Part shown: positions 7,918 through 16,712 of the stretch, in pieces
How the letters are laid out: the number at the start of each line of letters is the position of its first letter
Numbering within the stretch: position 1 is the first letter of the stretch
Source of the DNA: an uncultured Caproiciproducens sp.
Lineage (GTDB): Bacteria; Bacillota; Clostridia; Oscillospirales; Acutalibacteraceae
NCBI RefSeq assembly: GCF_963664915.1
Contig: NZ_OY761810.1
Location: forward strand, 2,556,661 to 2,620,660
Direction of reading: 5' to 3'
DNA: 64,000 nt
Made by a program: the position numbers and the translations under genes
The notes under the pieces: generated by a model
Told to the model about the DNA's origin: nothing
Databases searched by the model: none
What the model saw: only the letters and a program-made list of their open reading frames with translations

Positions 7918-9298
7918 TATGTCCCCAGTTAAAACGCCAATGCCGGAGCAGGACCCAAATGTACGCAACAAAAACTTTGAAGAGGTCTCGCTTGGGTACA
8001 CGGAGGAAATGGCAGTTGAAGAAGCTAAACGGTGTCTGAACTGCAAGAACAAACCCTGTGTAAACGGATGCCCTGTGAGTGTTCGTATTCCTGAATTTAT
8101 CAGCAGTGTTGCCGCGGGTGACATGGAAAATGCTTATAAAATTATAAAAACTACCAACTCACTTCCCGCTGTTTGCGGACGTGTTTGCCCTCAAGAAGCC
8201 CAGTGCGAGCAGAAATGTGTGCGCGGTATTAAGGGGGAGCCGGTGGGAATCGGACGTTTGGAACGCTATGTTGCAGACTGGCATATAAAACACGGCGAAC
8301 CCGAAAAATTTGATGTGAAATTAAACGGACATAAGGTGGCCGTCATCGGAGCGGGACCTGCCGGCCTCACCTGTGCCGGAGATCTGGCGGCTATAGGTTA
8401 CTCCGTTACCGTATTTGAAGCGCTTCATACCGCAGGCGGCGTATTAATGTACGGCATCCCGCAGTTCAGACTTCCAAAAGAAATCGTACAAAAAGAAATT
8501 GACGCCTTAAAGGAAAAAGGCGTTGATATACAAACGGATATGGTTATGGGCAAGGTACTGTCTGTGGACGAGCTGTTTGAAATGGGCTATGAGGCCATTT
8601 TCATCGGCACTGGTGCCGGACTGCCCAGCTTTATGGAAATTCCCGGTGAGGAACTGGTCGGAACTTATTCGGCAAACGAGTTTTTAACCAGGGTAAACCT
8701 GATGAAGGCGTATCTTGATGAATATGACACGCCTATTATCCGGCCGAAAAATGTTGCCGTTGTGGGCGGCGGCAATGTGGCGATGGATGCCGCGAGAACC
8801 GCAAAGCGCTTAGGTGCGGAAAATGTTTATATCGTTTACCGCCGTGCCGAAGAACAGATGCCTGCACGTAAAGAGGAAATCCACCATGCAAAGGAAGAAG
8901 GCGTGATTTTCAATCTTTTACGCAATCCCGTTGCCATTCACGGTGACGAAAACGGCAGGGTAAAGTCCATTGAGTGCATTGAAATGGAACTTGGTGAGCC
9001 GGATGCCTCAGGCAGACGCAAGCCTGTTCCTAAAGCGGACTCGAATTTTGAAATACCGGTTGACTGTGTGGTAATGGCAATCGGGAATTCGCCGAACCCA
9101 CTCATCCGTACTACTACGAAAGGGCTTGAGGCCAACAAACGCGGCTGTATTGTCGTGGATGAAGCTACCATGGCGACAACCCGTGAGGGTGTTTACGCTG
9201 CGGGAGATGCCGTCAGCGGAGCCGCAACCGTGATTCTGGCCATGGGCGGCGGCAAAGAGGCCGCGCGTTCCATTGACCAGTACATTCAATCCAAATAA
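7910..9298 (+). CDS. nfnB: NfnB: NADPH-binding FAD/[4Fe-4S] subunit (GltD-like)
   Basis: Large subunit of NfnAB. The N-terminus carries two clusters of cysteines (CLNCKNKPC and CGRVCPQEAQCEQKC) for [4Fe-4S] centres, followed by an FAD Rossmann motif GAGPAGLTC, a second dinucleotide site GGGNVAMDAARTA, and a C-terminal GDAVSGA motif. The same architecture occurs in the glutamate synthase small subunit, but no gltB is nearby. I set the start at ATG 7910, which has GGAGG at 7896-7900; a GTG three codons earlier (7901) is also in frame. It gives 462 residues. Confidence 0.9.
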   Translation: MPNMSPVKTPMPEQDPNVRNKNFEEVSLGYTEEMAVEEAKRCLNCKNKPCVNGCPVSVRIPEFISSVAAGDMENAYKIIKTTNSLPAVCGRVCPQEAQCEQKCVRGIKGEPVGIGRLERYVADWHIKHGEPEKFDVKLNGHKVAVIGAGPAGLTCAGDLAAIGYSVTVFEALHTAGGVLMYGIPQFRLPKEIVQKEIDALKEKGVDIQTDMVMGKVLSVDELFEMGYEAIFIGTGAGLPSFMEIPGEELVGTYSANEFLTRVNLMKAYLDEYDTPIIRPKNVAVVGGGNVAMDAARTAKRLGAENVYIVYRRAEEQMPARKEEIHHAKEEGVIFNLLRNPVAIHGDENGRVKSIECIEMELGEPDASGRRKPVPKADSNFEIPVDCVVMAIGNSPNPLIRTTTKGLEANKRGCIVVDEATMATTREGVYAAGDAVSGAATVILAMGGGKEAARSIDQYIQSK

Positions 9299-9314
9299 CA
9301 ATCATATTTATTTT

Positions 9315-9350
9315 GAAGAAGCGCGCTGAAAAATCGGCGTGCTTCTTTTT
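9315..9350 (+). terminator. Terminator after nfnAB
   Basis: Hairpin built from GAAGCGCGC and GCGTGCTTC with inner TGA/TCG pairs around an A-rich loop, followed by a T-run ending near 9350. Confidence 0.75.
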
Positions 9351-9438
9351 CAGTTTATTTGCAATTTACCATTAAATTCGGTATGATAGAATTATATATT
9401 TTTTGATACAGCTTCATATATGGTCGGAGGATAAAGTC

Positions 9439-11151
9439 ATGATGATGGAAATATTTAAGAATATTATCTTAAATATCAGTTTACTGGTAGTGATCGCTTA
9501 CCTATTAACAAAGATAGGTGTTGTGCAGGAGTTCATCACTGCCGAACACGTGCGGCTGAAAGTTAAACTGGAGATGGCGGTCATTTTCGGTTTAATTGGT
9601 GTTCTTTCCACATACACCGGTATCCGGGTTAACGGCGCGATTGCGAATACGCGCGTTATTGCGGTAGTAGTGGGCGGAATCCTCGGTGGCCCCGTTGTAG
9701 GGCTTGGTGCGGGCATCATTGCCGGCCTACACCGTTTTGCTATTGATATCGGCGGATTTACCGCTATTCCCTGTGCTATTTCCACCATCGCAGAAGGGAT
9801 TATCGGAGGTGTATTCTCCAGATATGTCAAACAATCCGAAAACAGATGGCTAATTGTGGGGTCAGTGACCATGCTGGCGGAAATATGCCAAATGGGAATC
9901 ATTCTTTTGATTGCGAAACCTTTTGCTGAGGCATGGCAGTTGGTTAAGGTTATTTCCATCCCTATGATTCTGTTTAACTCGTTAGGTGTAATTGTTTTTA
10001 TTGGAATCTTTGATTCGGTGTTTATTGAACAGGACCGAGAAGCCGGAAACCGTATCAGAATGGTGATGAACATCGCCGACGAATGTCTGCCGCATCTTCG
10101 CAAGGGACTTTACGACAAACAGAACCTTGACGCGGCCACCAGCATTATCCTTGAAAAAGCGGAGGCGTCCGGCGTGGTTATTACAGATACGAATAAGATC
10201 CTAAGTATCTCTCAGGGCCATATTAAGGGACTGAAACCCTGCAAATCTGTTGCGTTTCCGCAACTTGTGGTCAGGACGCTGGCATCGGGTGAAGTACAGA
10301 TGGCCGACATGGCGCCTAAAGATGATGCTTTTTATGAGTGCCTTAAGCAGTTTACCGCCGTGTGCGCACCGCTGACACAAAGAGGGGAGATGATTGGCAC
10401 ATTAGTGCTGTTCATCCGAAAGTTTAAACTTTCCAGTGAGGTAGAATGTGAATATGTCAGCGGTCTTGCAAGGTTGTTTTCTACGCAGTTGGAACTTTCT
10501 CAGGTGGATTATCAGAAAAAGCTGCGCCAAAAAGCGGAATTTTCTGCACTTCAAAGCCAAGTGAACCCTCATTTCCTGTTCAATGCCCTTTCTACGATTA
10601 CAGCATTTTGCAGGGAGAAGCCTGATCGCGCACGCGAGCTTTTGCTTGTACTGAGCAATTATTTCCGCAATACTCTGCAAACAGGACGCTATATGATCAG
10701 CCTGTCTGATGAATTGGAGCATGTAAATGATTATCTGGAACTGGAAAAAGCACGCTTTGAAGATAAGCTGCAGATTGAAGAGAATATCTCCGAAGGAATG
10801 GATTGCATGGTTCCAAGCTTTATTTTGCAGCCAATTGTTGAAAATGCCGTCAAGCATAGTGCCATGGTCAGTAAAGGATGCGTCATTGTGCAAATCAGCG
10901 TCCATCGGGAGAACAACATTTTGCATATTTCAGTACAGGACAACGGAGATGGTATACCGCCGGATATCGTACAACGGCTGTATAATGACACGATGGATCA
11001 ACATTGTGTCGGACTATCTAATGTACATAAACGGCTTAAAAGCATCTATGGTGAGGAATATGGTCTTCAGATAAATTCAAGCGAGAGTGGAACCGAAATC
11101 GGCATTCGAATCCCGCTGGATATGAAAATAAACGGAGGCGAAGACGATTGA
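9439..11151 (+). CDS. LytS/BtsS-type membrane sensor histidine kinase
   Basis: Sensor kinase of the LytS family. About six membrane helices form a 5TM-5TMR-LYT receptor domain in the first 200 residues. A GAF-like domain follows (about 215-340), then the His_kinase motif QVNPHFLFNALSTI holding the phospho-acceptor His, and a HATPase domain with NAVKH and DNGDGI. I chose ATG 9439, with GGAGG at 9426-9430; a TTG at 9403 is in frame but lacks a site. It overlaps its response regulator by four bases. The neighbouring CstA-family gene suggests a BtsSR-like role in sensing pyruvate or nutrient state; LytS-type control of autolysis is the other option. Confidence 0.88.
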   Translation: MMMEIFKNIILNISLLVVIAYLLTKIGVVQEFITAEHVRLKVKLEMAVIFGLIGVLSTYTGIRVNGAIANTRVIAVVVGGILGGPVVGLGAGIIAGLHRFAIDIGGFTAIPCAISTIAEGIIGGVFSRYVKQSENRWLIVGSVTMLAEICQMGIILLIAKPFAEAWQLVKVISIPMILFNSLGVIVFIGIFDSVFIEQDREAGNRIRMVMNIADECLPHLRKGLYDKQNLDAATSIILEKAEASGVVITDTNKILSISQGHIKGLKPCKSVAFPQLVVRTLASGEVQMADMAPKDDAFYECLKQFTAVCAPLTQRGEMIGTLVLFIRKFKLSSEVECEYVSGLARLFSTQLELSQVDYQKKLRQKAEFSALQSQVNPHFLFNALSTITAFCREKPDRARELLLVLSNYFRNTLQTGRYMISLSDELEHVNDYLELEKARFEDKLQIEENISEGMDCMVPSFILQPIVENAVKHSAMVSKGCVIVQISVHRENNILHISVQDNGDGIPPDIVQRLYNDTMDQHCVGLSNVHKRLKSIYGEEYGLQINSSESGTEIGIRIPLDMKINGGEDD

Positions 11152-11876
11152 AAATTGCTGTCATTGATGATGAGCGCCCAAGCCGCAGTGAGCTGCGGCA
11201 CTTGATTCAGGAATATCTGCCGGAGGCAGAAATTGATGAAGCGGACAGCAGTGCGAAGGCGATTGAATTGGCTGGAATGAAAACTTATGATGTTATGTTT
11301 GTAGATGTGCATCTTGGTGACATGACGGGTACCACTCTTTCAATCATGCTCAAACAGATGATACCGACGGTGCAGATCGTTTTTGCAACTGCCTTTGACG
11401 AATACGCCGTTAAGGCATTTGATATGGATGCTGTAGACTACATCATGAAACCTTTTGACCCCAAGAGAGTGGCACACGCTCTTGACAAAGCAGCTATGCG
11501 AATGCGCGGCCCCGTATCCCGCCAAGAGGAGCCGCCGTTGGTAAAGGGAAAGCTCTCTATTTCATGTGATAAACGGGTGTTGCTGCTGGATATTTCCGAT
11601 ATCGCTTATATTGAAACCGACAGCCGCTGCTGTGTTCTTCACACTGGGAAAGGCAATTACACCAGTACACAATCACTCTCCTATTTCGAAAAGAAGCTGG
11701 CCTCGGCTCAATTTTTCCGTATTCACAAAAGTTATCTGGTGAACCTTCAATATGTTGCTGAATTTTACCCGTGGTTCAATGGAATGTTCTGTGTCAAACT
11801 GCGTGGATACGAGTCGGAAAGTCTGCCTGTAAGCCGTAAACAGGCAAAATTGTTTAAAGAGATTTTTGAAATCTAA
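11148..11876 (+). CDS. LytTR-family response regulator
   Basis: Response regulator with a receiver domain (DDE at the N-terminus, phospho-acceptor Asp in VDVHLGD near residue 53, KPFDP near 103) and a C-terminal LytTR DNA-binding domain (YIETDSRCCVLHT to the end). It has 242 residues. It starts at TTG 11148, overlapping the kinase stop, so the pair is translationally coupled. The likely target is the transporter gene directly downstream, in line with the BtsSR-BtsT and LytSR-type logic known in other bacteria; that is inference. Confidence 0.9.
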   Translation: MKIAVIDDERPSRSELRHLIQEYLPEAEIDEADSSAKAIELAGMKTYDVMFVDVHLGDMTGTTLSIMLKQMIPTVQIVFATAFDEYAVKAFDMDAVDYIMKPFDPKRVAHALDKAAMRMRGPVSRQEEPPLVKGKLSISCDKRVLLLDISDIAYIETDSRCCVLHTGKGNYTSTQSLSYFEKKLASAQFFRIHKSYLVNLQYVAEFYPWFNGMFCVKLRGYESESLPVSRKQAKLFKEIFEI

Positions 11877-11930
11877 TTTTGTATCCGCCTCTTATCTGTA
11901 GCTATGAAAATAAACCATGTTTTTCAACCA

Positions 11931-11993
11931 CTTAACACCTAAAACAAGCGTTTTATACATAATTTATTTCCAAATTAAGTACAGAGTGTTAAG
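11931..11993. promoter_or_regulatory. Separated inverted repeat upstream of the CstA-family gene
   Basis: CTTAACAC at 11931-11938 is matched by its reverse complement GTGTTAAG at 11986-11993. This lies in the 176-base gap between the LytTR regulator and the transporter and may be an operator. It is only eight bases per arm, so chance is possible. Confidence 0.35.
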
Positions 11994-12052
11994 GTATTTA
12001 TGAACAAACAGGGCGGCAGACCCCGTTAAAACAGATAAGAGGAGGATTTAGC

Positions 12053-13495
12053 ATGGTTACTTTTTTACTTTGCATCGCACTGCTGATTGTTGGCTATTTT
12101 ACCTATGGTAAAGTAGTTGACAAAGTCTTTGGACCTGATGACCGTCCAACTCCTGCAATTTCAATGGCGGACGGCGTGGACTATGTTCCAATGAACAACA
12201 AAAAAATATTTTTGATCCAGTTATTAAATATCGCGGGTTTAGGACCCATTACAGGTGCTTTGATGGGTGCACTGTGGGGCCCCGTCGTGTATCTTTGGAT
12301 TGTCTTAGGCACAATTTTTGCAGGCGGTGTCCATGATTTCATGACTGGTATGCTTTCGGTCCGCAACGGAGGAGGCAGCATCTCCGAAATCGTCGGCAAG
12401 TATTTGGGCACCGGTATGAAACAGGTAATGCGTGTCTTCTCGGTGTTTCTGCTGCTGATGGTCGGTACTGTTTTTGCAGTAGGACCGTCCGCTCTGCTGG
12501 CGATGCTGACTCCCAAAGTGCTTGATAAAAACTTTTGGCTGATAGTAGTATTGATTTATTACTTCCTTGCGACTTTGCTTCCAATTGACAAACTGATTGG
12601 TAAGATTTATCCCTTCTTTGGCATTTGCCTTATCATCATGGCTGTTGGTGTTGGCGTTGGACTAGTCGTTGAGGGATATCCTCTGCCTGAACTTTCCTTA
12701 CAGAACATGCATCCTGCTAAAACCCCAATCTGGCCGTTTATGTTCATTACCGTCGCATGCGGCGCAATTTCCGGATTTCATGCAACACAGTCCCCTCTGA
12801 TGGCGCGCTGCCTTACCACTGAGCGTAAAGGCCGCCAAACCTTCTATGGCGCAATGGTTGCTGAGGGCATTATTGCTATGGTATGGGCCGCCGCGGGCGT
12901 TAGCTTCTATAACACCACAGGCGGTTTATCCGCTGTACTGAGCAACCCGAACGTTGGACCGAACGGTGCGGTTTATCAAATCTGCATGACCGTCCTTGGG
13001 CCTGTCGGCGGTGTGCTGGCTATGATCGGCGTTATTGCGTGTCCCATTACGTCCGGCGATACCGCATTTAGAAGTGCTCGGCTGACCATCGCTGATTGGT
13101 TTAAAATTGATCAAAAAGTTGTAAAGCCACGGCTGTTACTTACTATTCCCGTATTAGCTTTTGGTGCGATTATAGGCGGGTTCGTAGATTATTCAGTTGT
13201 TTGGAGATATTTCTCTTGGTCCAACCAGACCCTTGCTATGATGGCTCTGTGGGCCGCTGCGGTTTATCTCTGGCAGGAAAAGAAATTTTACTGGATGGCT
13301 GCCATCCCGGCTACATTCATGTCGGCGGTCAGCGCTACATATTTCTTGGCAGCGCCTGAATGCCTTGGCATGCTTAAAAATGGCATGATTAATGTAGCTT
13401 ATGCCATTGGCATTTTGGTCGCGGCTTTGTTCTTGGGAATATTCTTGAAGACAACTACTTTTAAGAAAAAAGACCGGCTTGCCACACCGGCATAA
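12053..13495 (+). CDS. CstA-family transporter (BtsT/carbon starvation protein type)
   Basis: Polytopic membrane protein, 480 residues, with about 12-13 hydrophobic segments and the family signature of an N-terminal FGPDDRPTPA-like stretch followed by GPITGALMGALWGP and DFMTGMLSVRNGG. Enterobacterial CstA and BtsT are about 700 residues; this is the short form common in clostridia. Known relatives import pyruvate or peptides. GAGGAGG precedes ATG 12053. The preceding LytS/LytTR pair suggests induction by that system. Confidence 0.85.
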   Translation: MVTFLLCIALLIVGYFTYGKVVDKVFGPDDRPTPAISMADGVDYVPMNNKKIFLIQLLNIAGLGPITGALMGALWGPVVYLWIVLGTIFAGGVHDFMTGMLSVRNGGGSISEIVGKYLGTGMKQVMRVFSVFLLLMVGTVFAVGPSALLAMLTPKVLDKNFWLIVVLIYYFLATLLPIDKLIGKIYPFFGICLIIMAVGVGVGLVVEGYPLPELSLQNMHPAKTPIWPFMFITVACGAISGFHATQSPLMARCLTTERKGRQTFYGAMVAEGIIAMVWAAAGVSFYNTTGGLSAVLSNPNVGPNGAVYQICMTVLGPVGGVLAMIGVIACPITSGDTAFRSARLTIADWFKIDQKVVKPRLLLTIPVLAFGAIIGGFVDYSVVWRYFSWSNQTLAMMALWAAAVYLWQEKKFYWMAAIPATFMSAVSATYFLAAPECLGMLKNGMINVAYAIGILVAALFLGIFLKTTTFKKKDRLATPA

Positions 13496-13518
13496 TAAGT
13501 TATGACTATTGCAATACC

Positions 13519-13554
13519 AGCCCCGCCGTCCGAACCGGACGGCGGGGCTTTGCT
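13519..13554 (+). terminator. Strong terminator after the CstA-family gene
   Basis: A perfect 13-bp GC-rich stem (13520-13532 with 13536-13548) around a three-base AAC loop, followed by a short T-run. Confidence 0.85.
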
Positions 13555-13660
13555 ATGGAAAATACCGGGCCTTTTACGGCGGTTTTTTCATTGTCAGAGC
13601 ATCATCCGTCGTTCTCGGACATATTATTATTAGGATTATAATGATGCAGGAGGAATAACA

Positions 13661-14200
13661 ATGGATGAGCGGTACGAAAAAGATTATGAAGATGATTATG
13701 AAGATGATTATGAAGATGATTATGAAGAAGATGATTACGCAGGAGATCATTACGAAGATGTTTACAGCAAAAATTACGACAAGGATCATAAAAGGAATTA
13801 CGGTAAAACCTATGAAAGACAAGAGCACAGAAGGAGCAAAAAATCAAAAATCATCAGCACAAGACTGTTAACAACGATCCAGATAACGGTATGTTCCATT
13901 ATATTGGCAACAGCGTTTTTTGTCCGTTTTTTTGGGGGCAATGCATATATTGTTATAAAAAACTGGTATCTGCAAAATATTAATAATTCAATCGTTGCTA
14001 CTGAAGATATTGATCATGTCAAACATTCCGTTGTTGAAATATTGCCGTCGGTTTCCGACTTCTTTACAAAGCCCCGTTCGCAGCCTTCCGCAAGTTCACA
14101 GACGAGTACAAGTTCGCAGACAAAAGAGAATTCGGCCGCAGAGTCACAGCAGCCAGCGAACTCACAAGCCAATGCAGCGTCACAGCAGGTCGGCGGCTGA
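13661..14200 (+). CDS. Acidic-repeat single-pass membrane protein in the spoIVFA position
   Basis: A 179-residue protein I do not recognise. The first 35 residues are tandem DYED units made by an exact 12-bp DNA repeat. A basic stretch (HRRSKKSKI) leads into one membrane helix (about residues 68-90), then a short region with VEILPSVSDFF, and a Ser/Gln/Ala low-complexity tail. GGAGG precedes ATG 13661. The stop overlaps the start of an M50 protease, so the two are coupled. In many clostridia this slot, before spoIVFB and the TIGR03960/TIGR03936 pair, is held by SpoIVFA with an M23 domain. No M23 domain is seen here. It may be a divergent regulator of the protease. Confidence 0.75.
   Translation: MDERYEKDYEDDYEDDYEDDYEEDDYAGDHYEDVYSKNYDKDHKRNYGKTYERQEHRRSKKSKIISTRLLTTIQITVCSIILATAFFVRFFGGNAYIVIKNWYLQNINNSIVATEDIDHVKHSVVEILPSVSDFFTKPRSQPSASSQTSTSSQTKENSAAESQQPANSQANAASQQVGG
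13682..13729 (+). repeat. 12-bp tandem repeat, four exact copies, in frame
   Basis: Four head-to-tail copies of GATTATGAAGAT (13682-13729), followed by a degenerate copy. Because the unit is a multiple of three, copy-number change would alter protein length without a frameshift. Confidence 0.9.
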
Positions 14201-14796
14201 TGTCCTTTTCGATCAAAAGCTGTCACATCACCATCAGTTTTTTATTTGTAGCTGTACTGGCAATTTTTTTCTTATTTGATAAAAGCGGTATGGCCGTCCT
14301 AGGCATTTTGTCGGCTGCCATTCACGAATCCGGACATTTGGCGGTAATGCTTGCGTTTGGGGCAGCACCGTCACAGATTAAATTCACTCCGTTCGGTATT
14401 GACATTATTAAGTCAACCGGTATAAGATCATATTGGCGTGACGCCGCGATTTCGGTTGCCGGACCGGGTGCCAATATCGTCGCTGCTTTGCTTTTCCAAA
14501 TCATTGACGCCCATTATTTTAATTATTTCATTCTTGCCAATCTGGTATTGGCAGGATTTAATCTACTGCCGGTTGAACCGCTTGACGGCGGTCAGGCGCT
14601 TTATTCGTTGCTTTGTATCAAGCTGAATTCCTCGCAGTCGGAAAAAATAGTATCCGTCGCCTCGTTTGCGGTTCTTACGCCTCTTGCGGTGATCGGTTTT
14701 ATTTTTTTATTTCATTTGAATGGGAATTTTTATCTTTTCACAGTATGCGTCTACCTAATTTTACTGCTCCTTTTAAAGAAAGGAAGATATTATTGA
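14200..14796 (+). CDS. M50-family site-2 protease, SpoIVFB-like
   Basis: Intramembrane zinc metalloprotease, 198 residues with about six hydrophobic segments. The HExxH motif is HESGH at residues 42-46, and the third ligand lies in NLLPVEPLDGG at residues 121-131 (Asp129), both inside hydrophobic helices. SpoIVFB cleaves pro-SigK in the mother cell of Bacillus; the locus (before TIGR03960/TIGR03936 and near ribosomal genes) is the clostridial spoIVFB locus. There is no CBS domain, which Bacillus SpoIVFB has. It overlaps the upstream membrane protein as TGATG. Confidence 0.8.
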   Translation: MSFSIKSCHITISFLFVAVLAIFFLFDKSGMAVLGILSAAIHESGHLAVMLAFGAAPSQIKFTPFGIDIIKSTGIRSYWRDAAISVAGPGANIVAALLFQIIDAHYFNYFILANLVLAGFNLLPVEPLDGGQALYSLLCIKLNSSQSEKIVSVASFAVLTPLAVIGFIFLFHLNGNFYLFTVCVYLILLLLLKKGRYY

Positions 14797-14855
14797 TTTG
14801 CATTATCCGCGCTCGGGCAGTATAATAATGGATATATGTTGTGCGGAGGATATGA

Positions 14856-16712
14856 ATGATAAATAAAAGAATAGAAAAACTGCTTGCGAACGTGCAAAAA
14901 CCCGGCAGATATGTCGGGGGTGAACTTAACTGCGTGATGAAGCATGCGGATGAAGTTGACGTGCGGTTCGCATTTTGCTTTCCTGATATATATGAGGTTG
15001 GTATGTCGCACCTCGGATTGAAAATTTTGTACAGTCAGCTGAATACAGTGCCTTATATCTGGTGTGAGCGCGTATTTGCCCCATGGGTGGATATGGAGAA
15101 TGAAATGCGCGAAAATGCAGTCCCGCTTTATGCGCTGGAAAGCGGAGACAATGTTTGCGACTTCGATATCATCGGCTTTACGCTCCAGTATGAACTTAGC
15201 TATACGAACATATTGAATATGCTGGATTTGGCAGGAATTCCGCTGAAATCCTGTGACAGACATTTTCTTTCACAGCTTGTTGTAGCCGGTGGTCCGTGTG
15301 CGTGCAACCCCGAACCTCTGGCGGATTTTTTCGACCTGTTTTTTATAGGGGAAGGGGAAGAGGTAGACCTTGAAGTCATTGATCTTTACCGGGAATATAA
15401 AAAACAGAACCGCTCCAAGGAAGATTTTTTAATTGCCGCTGCGCAGATTCAGGGTGTTTATGTACCTTCCTTGTACGATGTCACTTACAATGAAGATGAT
15501 ACGGTTAAAGCAATCGTGCCGAAATCCGGCGCACCCATGCCTGTGAAAAAGCGCATTATGATGGATGTGGACAAGTCCTACTTTCCCGATAAATTTGTCG
15601 TTCCGTACATTGAAATTGTGCATGACAGAACCGTAGCAGAGGTTTTGCGCGGCTGCATCAGGGGATGCCGTTTTTGTCAGGCGGGCTTTCTATATCGACC
15701 GTTCCGCGAGAAATCGGTTGATGTAATCGACAAGCAATGTCATGATTTGTGCAATAATACAGGGTATGATGAAATTTCTCTTTCCTCGCTCAGTACGAGT
15801 GACCACTCAAAGCTAAATGAACTGATTGACCAGCTCCATACATGGACAGAAACGGAGAATACAGGAATATCTCTGCCGTCCCTTAGGGTCGATAATTTTT
15901 CTACTGAACTGATGTCGAAGATCAAATCCGTCCGCCGCAGCGGTCTGACCTTTGCGCCGGAAGCCGGCACCCAGCGTTTGAGAAATGTCATTAATAAGAA
16001 CGTCAGCGAAGCCGACCTTATGCAAACCGTAAGCACCGCTTTTAAAGGCGGCTGGACAACGATCAAGCTTTATTTTATGATCGGACTGCCGACTGAAACA
16101 ATGGATGATATCGCGGGCATTGCGGAACTGGGGCAAAAGGTGGTCGACGCTTACTATGACAACCCTGACAAGCCCAAAGGGAAAAGTGTGAAAGTTACTG
16201 TCAGTGCATCTTCCTTTGTTCCAAAACCGTTCACGCCTTTTCAATGGGAGCCGCAGGATACAATGGAGATGCTCCGCAAGAAACAGCGTCACCTGGTCGC
16301 TTCGGTCAAAACCAGAAAGGTAGAACCAAACTGGCATGATGCGGATACCAGTTTCATGGAAGCCGCCTTTGCTCGCGGAGACAGGCGCCTTTGCAGCGTT
16401 TTACTGGAAGCGTTTAACAGCGGATGTAAAATGGATGGATGGCAGGACTTTTTCTCCTTTTCCAAATGGATGGGAATCTTTCACAAGTGTGGAATTGACC
16501 CGGCTTTTTATGCAAACCGAAGAAGAAGTTTTAATGAAGTGCTGCCGTGGGACCATATTGATTACGGAATCAAAAAATCATTCCTGATTGATGAATGTAA
16601 AAAAGCGTATTCCGACACAACTACACCCAACTGCCGTGAGCAGTGTTCCTCCTGCGGTGCAGCTTGTTTTAAAGGAGGAATCTGCTATGAAGAACGTCAG
16701 AGTCTGGTTTAA
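14856..16712 (+). CDS. B12-binding-type radical SAM protein, TIGR03960 family
   Basis: 618 residues. The N-terminal half resembles a cobalamin-binding-like domain, and the radical SAM motif C-x3-C-x2-C is CIRGCRFC (about residues 266-273). The C-terminus carries extra cysteines (CREQCSSCGAACFKGGIC). It is always paired with the TIGR03936 protein that follows, which overlaps it by 26 bases. The substrate of the pair is not established to my knowledge; tRNA or rRNA modification is often supposed from the link to RNase G and ribosomal protein genes. Confidence 0.9.
   Translation: MINKRIEKLLANVQKPGRYVGGELNCVMKHADEVDVRFAFCFPDIYEVGMSHLGLKILYSQLNTVPYIWCERVFAPWVDMENEMRENAVPLYALESGDNVCDFDIIGFTLQYELSYTNILNMLDLAGIPLKSCDRHFLSQLVVAGGPCACNPEPLADFFDLFFIGEGEEVDLEVIDLYREYKKQNRSKEDFLIAAAQIQGVYVPSLYDVTYNEDDTVKAIVPKSGAPMPVKKRIMMDVDKSYFPDKFVVPYIEIVHDRTVAEVLRGCIRGCRFCQAGFLYRPFREKSVDVIDKQCHDLCNNTGYDEISLSSLSTSDHSKLNELIDQLHTWTETENTGISLPSLRVDNFSTELMSKIKSVRRSGLTFAPEAGTQRLRNVINKNVSEADLMQTVSTAFKGGWTTIKLYFMIGLPTETMDDIAGIAELGQKVVDAYYDNPDKPKGKSVKVTVSASSFVPKPFTPFQWEPQDTMEMLRKKQRHLVASVKTRKVEPNWHDADTSFMEAAFARGDRRLCSVLLEAFNSGCKMDGWQDFFSFSKWMGIFHKCGIDPAFYANRRRSFNEVLPWDHIDYGIKKSFLIDECKKAYSDTTTPNCREQCSSCGAACFKGGICYEERQSLV

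Noticed and set aside
9498-10103. 201-codon open frame on the minus strand
   Set aside because: Lies entirely inside the LytS-type kinase gene in antisense, has no Shine-Dalgarno and no recognisable product.
13574-13847. Two minus-strand frames rich in Ile/His
   Set aside because: They are the mirror of the 12-bp repeat in the acidic-repeat gene; the repetitive translation (NHLHNHLHN) is an artefact.
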